A stretch of 64,000 nucleotides of DNA, from positions 124,001 to 188,000 of the forward strand of contig CAYVRJ010000002.1 of assembly GCA_964453645.1 (NCBI GenBank), given 5' to 3'. Source of the DNA: CAYVRJ01 sp964453645 (GTDB lineage Bacteria > Bacillota > Clostridia > Christensenellales > JAWKQI01). This document shows, piece after piece, positions 60,738 to 64,000 of this stretch (positions are counted from its first letter, which is position 1; each line of letters begins with the position of its first letter). The notes beneath the pieces are model-generated. The model was not told the DNA's origin. It ran no database searches and saw only the letters and a program-made list of their open reading frames with translations. The position numbers and the translations under genes were made by a program.

Positions 60738-61762
60738 TATGTATCCTCAAAAAATTTCTGTTGTTTATATTCTGTCACGCTGGACAATCCCAGGTGTTCA
60801 TAGGCCAATTGGGTGGCTACCCTGCCCTTGGGTGTTCGGTTTAAAAACCCGAGCTGAAGTAAAAAGGGTTCGCACACGTCCTCGATGGTCACCGCTTCTT
60901 CCCCCGACGATGCCGCAAGCGTATCTAACCCCACCGGCCCACCCCCGTACTTTTGAATGATGGTGAGCAGCAATCGCCTGTCCGCATTGTCTAACCCCAG
61001 CGAATCAATCTCCAACATATTCAGTCCATCGTCCGCAACGCTTGCACGAATAATTCCGTCTGCCCGCACTTGGGCATAGTCTCTCACCCGGCGAAGCAGC
61101 CTGTTTGCAATGCGTGGTGTTCCCCTAGAGCGCCTGGCAATTTGCTCTGCCCCGTCCGCATCGATGGCAATATTTAATATTTTAGCCGAACGAACGATAA
61201 TCTCCATGAGTTCAGAGGTGTTGTACATGTCTAAGCGATTGATCACGCCAAACCGATCCCGCAGTGGAGATGTGAGGTTTCCCGCCCGGGTGGTTGCCCC
61301 CACCAGTGTAAACCTGGGCAGATCTATTCGAATGGATCGCGCCGACGGCCCCTTGCCGATGATGATATCCAGTGCGTAATCCTCCATGGCGGGATAGAGA
61401 ATTTCTTCCACCGTGCGGTTGAGTCGATGAATTTCATCGATAAACAGCACGTCTCCCTCCGATAAGTTGGTGAGAATTGCAGCCAAATCCCCTGCCTTTT
61501 CAATAGCCGGGCCGGAAGTGATGCGAATGTTTACGTTAAGCTCGTTTGCTATGATAAACGCAAGGGTCGTCTTACCCAGGCCGGGAGGGCCATAGAGTAA
61601 CACGTGGTCTAATGCTTCGTTCCTCAGCTTAGCTGCTTCGATGCAAATTTTCAGCTTTTCTTTAACCTTTTCCTGCCCGATGTATTCATCCAATACTCTG
61701 GGACGAAGAGAAAGCTCAATTTTATCTTCCTGTAAAAAGGTGCTGGACAACAGTTCGCTCAC
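60737..61762 (-). CDS. ruvB: Holliday junction branch-migration helicase RuvB
   Basis: Hexameric AAA+ motor driving branch migration with RuvA. The 341-residue protein has RPRVLDEYIGQEKVKEKL, Walker A GPPGLGKTT near 61-69, Walker B LFIDEIHRLN and sensor GATTRAGNLTSPLRDRFG, plus a C-terminal winged helix (GFLNRTPKGRVAT). Overlaps ruvA by 4 bases. Confidence 0.97.
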   Translation of the reverse strand: MSELLSSTFLQEDKIELSLRPRVLDEYIGQEKVKEKLKICIEAAKLRNEALDHVLLYGPPGLGKTTLAFIIANELNVNIRITSGPAIEKAGDLAAILTNLSEGDVLFIDEIHRLNRTVEEILYPAMEDYALDIIIGKGPSARSIRIDLPRFTLVGATTRAGNLTSPLRDRFGVINRLDMYNTSELMEIIVRSAKILNIAIDADGAEQIARRSRGTPRIANRLLRRVRDYAQVRADGIIRASVADDGLNMLEIDSLGLDNADRRLLLTIIQKYGGGPVGLDTLAASSGEEAVTIEDVCEPFLLQLGFLNRTPKGRVATQLAYEHLGLSSVTEYKQQKFFEDT

Positions 61763-62337
61763 CGAGCACCTCCCATATTCTTCAGGGCGTTGAATATCAC
61801 TTCATCTGCCGTCTCTCCCGAGACTTTTGCAACAGCAGACACGGCAACTGACCGATCGTATCCCAGCGCCATGAGGGCTGATACCGCTTCGGATATGGCC
61901 CCATCCCCCGATACTTCGCTGATTATGGTTATATCCGCCGAGGGGAGATCGATCTTACCCTTCAATTCCAGAATGATGCGCTGGGCGCTCTTGGTGCCCA
62001 CTCCCGAAATCTTCTTAAAAACCTTTTCATCGGCAGAGATGATTGCAAGGGCTAGATCGGAAGGGGTTAAATCGCTTAAAATATTCATGGCCACCTTAGG
62101 CCCGATACCCGATACGGAAATGAGGCGTAAAAACATTTCCCGCTCCTCCTTGGAAATAAAGCCGTAGAGGGACATCTCATCTTCCCGCACCAAGAGATGG
62201 GCGAATAGTTTTACTCCACCATCCAATTTATTGAGTGTGTGGGCGGAGACATAAAAAAAATAACCGATGTTGTTGCTCTCCAGCACACAATAGTTGGTAC
62301 CCTTTTCAGTTACATTGCCTAAAAAATAATCGTACAT
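61759..62337 (-). CDS. ruvA: Holliday junction-binding protein RuvA
   Basis: Tetramer that holds the four-way junction for RuvB. The 192-residue protein has an N-terminal OB domain, helix-hairpin-helix segments (ISVSGIGPKVAMNIL, ISGVGTKSAQRIILEL) and a C-terminal RuvB-contacting domain (EAVSALMALGYDRSVAVSAV). Seven bases after ruvC. Confidence 0.96.
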   Translation of the reverse strand: MYDYFLGNVTEKGTNYCVLESNNIGYFFYVSAHTLNKLDGGVKLFAHLLVREDEMSLYGFISKEEREMFLRLISVSGIGPKVAMNILSDLTPSDLALAIISADEKVFKKISGVGTKSAQRIILELKGKIDLPSADITIISEVSGDGAISEAVSALMALGYDRSVAVSAVAKVSGETADEVIFNALKNMGGAR

Positions 62338-62344
62338 CTACATC

Positions 62345-62839
62345 CTACTTTATAGAAAAACTTTGGGCAAACCGCATGGTGTGGGCATGACACACTGCAA
62401 CAGCCAGTGCATCGGCAGCATCGTCGGGTTTGGGTAATTCTTTTAAATTTAGCAGCATTTTCACCATGTTCTGCACTTGCAGCTTTTCTGCCCGACCGTA
62501 TCCTGCAACGCCCTGCTTTACTTGCAGGGGTGTATATTCGTATAGTGATATACACCTTTGCTGTGCCCCCAGCAGTGCAACGCCCCGGGCGTGAGCCACG
62601 GCAATTGCGGTCTTTGTATTTTTTGCAAAGAACAGCTCCTCCACGGCAACGGCTTGGGGGGAAAATGTTTCGATCAACTCTAAAATCCCTTCGTAAAGCA
62701 TTTGAAGCCGTGCCGGAAGGGGGATTCCCGCCTTTGTAATGATACAGCCAAAGTCAATGGCAGTTAACTTTCCCCTGTCCTCTTGGACAAGGCCATATCC
62801 CATAATGTTCAACCCTGGGTCTATTCCTAATATCGTCAC
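62345..62839 (-). CDS. ruvC: Holliday junction resolvase RuvC
   Basis: Dimeric nuclease that cuts junctions presented by RuvAB. The 164-residue protein starts at GTG 62837-62839 and has the first metal Asp in LGIDPGLN (Asp7), the catalytic Glu in AVEELFFAKNTKTA and the final Asp pair in KPDDAADALAVAVCHAH. First gene of ruvC-ruvA-ruvB-queA-tgt. Confidence 0.96.
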   Translation of the reverse strand: MTILGIDPGLNIMGYGLVQEDRGKLTAIDFGCIITKAGIPLPARLQMLYEGILELIETFSPQAVAVEELFFAKNTKTAIAVAHARGVALLGAQQRCISLYEYTPLQVKQGVAGYGRAEKLQVQNMVKMLLNLKELPKPDDAADALAVAVCHAHTMRFAQSFSIK

Positions 62840-62863
62840 GTTGTCACCACATAGTTTTTTGGT

Positions 62864-62892
62864 ATTATACCATCATCTCAAATGAATTTCAA
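62864..62892 (-). promoter_or_regulatory. Promoter of ruvC-ruvA-ruvB-queA-tgt
   Basis: TTGAAA-17-TATAAT on the minus strand, 25 bases before the GTG start. The 13-mer TATAATACCAAAA is shared with the cmk promoter. Confidence 0.85.
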
Positions 62893-62931
62893 TGCGTATG
62901 ACATAATATTGTCGATTTAAGAAATTTATTG

Positions 62932-62960
62932 TTGAAATTATTCTTGTTATGGTTTATGAT
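62932..62960 (+). promoter_or_regulatory. Promoter of mreB
   Basis: TTGAAA-17-TATGAT, about 55 bases upstream of the mreB ATG. Confidence 0.65.
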
Positions 62961-63014
62961 ATATAAGAGTATGTTACAACTGAAATTTCACCATATAGTA
63001 GGGGGAAGCAGAAA

Positions 63015-64000
63015 ATGGCCTTGTTTGACTACAGCGATGTGGGAATTGATCTTGGTACGGCAAGTGTGCTGGTATACGTAAAGGGAAAGGGAATTGTACT
63101 CCGCGAACCTTCCGTCGTAGCAGTAGATAGAAACACCGGAAGTCTTTTGGCAATCGGTGAAGAAGCTCGTACCATGTTGGGAAGAACTCCGGGAAACATC
63201 GTTGCAGTACGACCGTTAAGAGATGGTGTTATTTCAAATTTTCACGATACAGAGCGTATGCTCCGCTATTTTTTAAGAAAAGTTATTGGAAGAAGATTAT
63301 TTTTTAAACCCAGAGTGGTTGTTTGTGTTCCCTCCGGCGTTACTGAAGTTGAAAAACGTGCTGTAATCGAAGCAACAGAAGAAGCGGGTGCTAGAAACAC
63401 CATGCTCATCGAAGAGCCAATTGCCGCTGCCATTGGTGCAGGGCTGGACATTTCCTCTCCCGTTGGGCACATGGTGTTGGACGTGGGCGGTGGTACCACC
63501 GACGTTGCGGTTCTCTCCATGGGTGGTGCTGTTATTACCAATTCCATCAAGTGTGCAGGAGATAAATTCGACGAATCTATTGTTCGTTATTTAAAAAAGA
63601 AATACAATATCCTCATCGGCGAACGTACTGCCGAGGAAATTAAAATCAACATTGGTTCTGCCTTCCCTCGTCGGGAAGAAATTTATATGGAAGTTACCGG
63701 ACGCAACCTAATCTCCGGTCTCCCAAAGACAGTTACACTCAGTTCCAACGAAACCATCGAAGCGTTGGACGAGCCCCTATCCCTGGTATTTGAAACAATT
63801 CACAGCGTTATTGAACGAACTCCCCCCGAACTTGCATCCGACGTATCCGAAAACGGTCTGTGCATGACCGGCGGAGGATCCCTGCTCTACGGTTTTGATA
63901 AAATCCTAGCTGAAAAATTAAAGATTCCCTGTTATGTTGCAGATGATGCCATTTCGTGCGTTGCAATTGGAACGGGAAAGGTTTTAGAAGGAATTGATGC
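63015..64000 (+). CDS. mreB: Rod shape-determining protein MreB (cut by window edge)
   Basis: Actin-like ATPase that guides lateral cell-wall synthesis and so sets rod shape. About 328 codons are present and only a few C-terminal residues appear to be missing. The translation starts MALFDYSDVGIDLGTASVLVYVKG with the phosphate-1 loop, and has VRPLRDGVISNF, CVPSGVTEVEKRAV, the IEEPIAAAIGAGL segment, phosphate-2 LDVGGGTTDVAVLS and MTGGGSLLYGFDK. The paralogues Mbl and MreBH have the same plan, so the exact member is uncertain. AGGGGGAA lies just upstream of the ATG. It diverges from ruvC. Confidence 0.93.
   Translation, partial: MALFDYSDVGIDLGTASVLVYVKGKGIVLREPSVVAVDRNTGSLLAIGEEARTMLGRTPGNIVAVRPLRDGVISNFHDTERMLRYFLRKVIGRRLFFKPRVVVCVPSGVTEVEKRAVIEATEEAGARNTMLIEEPIAAAIGAGLDISSPVGHMVLDVGGGTTDVAVLSMGGAVITNSIKCAGDKFDESIVRYLKKKYNILIGERTAEEIKINIGSAFPRREEIYMEVTGRNLISGLPKTVTLSSNETIEALDEPLSLVFETIHSVIERTPPELASDVSENGLCMTGGGSLLYGFDKILAEKLKIPCYVADDAISCVAIGTGKVLEGID

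Noticed and set aside
1..64000. CRISPR arrays, insertion sequences, prophage genes, tRNA and rRNA
   Set aside because: No regularly spaced repeats, transposase or integrase motifs, or tRNA/rRNA signatures were recognised on either strand.

Overview
The window reads as a chromosomal segment of an endospore-forming, flagellated, low-to-moderate-GC Clostridia (Firmicutes). Spore formation is supported by dipicolinate synthase (dpaA-dpaB), a GerW/YtfJ-family protein, a DacF-type carboxypeptidase and a CotH-family protein. Motility is supported by a flagellin and a methyl-accepting chemotaxis protein. Anaerobic metabolism is supported by indolepyruvate:ferredoxin oxidoreductase. FabK as enoyl-ACP reductase, the IspH-S1 fusion and the large bacterial-type SRP RNA fit the same group. 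I saw no phage genes, insertion sequences, CRISPR arrays, tRNAs or rRNAs. Apart from the assembly gap there is no gene-free stretch over about 300 bases.

Layout. 1-2971 (minus): fatty-acid operon marR-fabH-acpP-fabK-fabG, which runs off the left edge. 2984-6611 (minus): a chemoreceptor, then dpaA-dpaB. 6764-13536 (plus): carB, iorA, iorB and paaK, an aryl-pyruvate/aryl-acetate module with the large carbamoyl-phosphate synthetase subunit in front. 13537-22510 (minus): hisS-aspS-tcdA-rseC-trxA-smc-ftsY. 22590-23051 (plus): rpiB. 23121-26532 (minus): cmk-plsC-ispH/S1. 26541-35488 (minus): a roughly 9-kb run of eleven genes (lysA, M50 protease, scpA, scpB, ytfI-like, ytfJ, dacF, rluB, surE, rpiR-like, baiN-like). 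35505-36253 (minus): flagellin, interrupted by 100 N. 36344-38019 (minus): SRP RNA and purA. 38113-45206 (plus): a D-2-hydroxyacid dehydrogenase, then addB-addA. 45292-49955 (plus): a three-gene module of a triple lamin-tail/CotH protein, a VTC-domain polyphosphate-polymerase-like protein and a DUF4956 membrane protein. 49952-54500 (minus): PHP phosphatase, secA and a lipoate ligase. 54594-58576 (plus): galT-galK-uvrC. 58594-62892 (minus): ruvC-ruvA-ruvB-queA-tgt. 62932-64000 (plus): mreB, cut by the right edge.

Most of the window is housekeeping and tightly packed, with many 1-11 bp gene overlaps. Most interesting for novelty is the CotH/VTC/DUF4956 module, a recurring but uncharacterised combination. 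Its CotH-like protein also carries Cys where relatives usually have the second Asp of a D-x-D-type motif. At the DNA level two arrangements recur. (1) Where genes converge with almost no spacer, a terminator-like hairpin plus T-tract for the minus-strand gene lies inside the 3' coding end of the plus-strand gene (ftsY inside paaK, tgt inside uvrC). (2) Intrinsic terminators overlap the promoter of the next gene, so that the promoter's -10 element lies in the 5' arm of the hairpin (chemoreceptor/marR-fab and flagellin/lysA; purA has a similar hairpin with no upstream gene). These come from reading the sequence; no folding, search or expression data were available.
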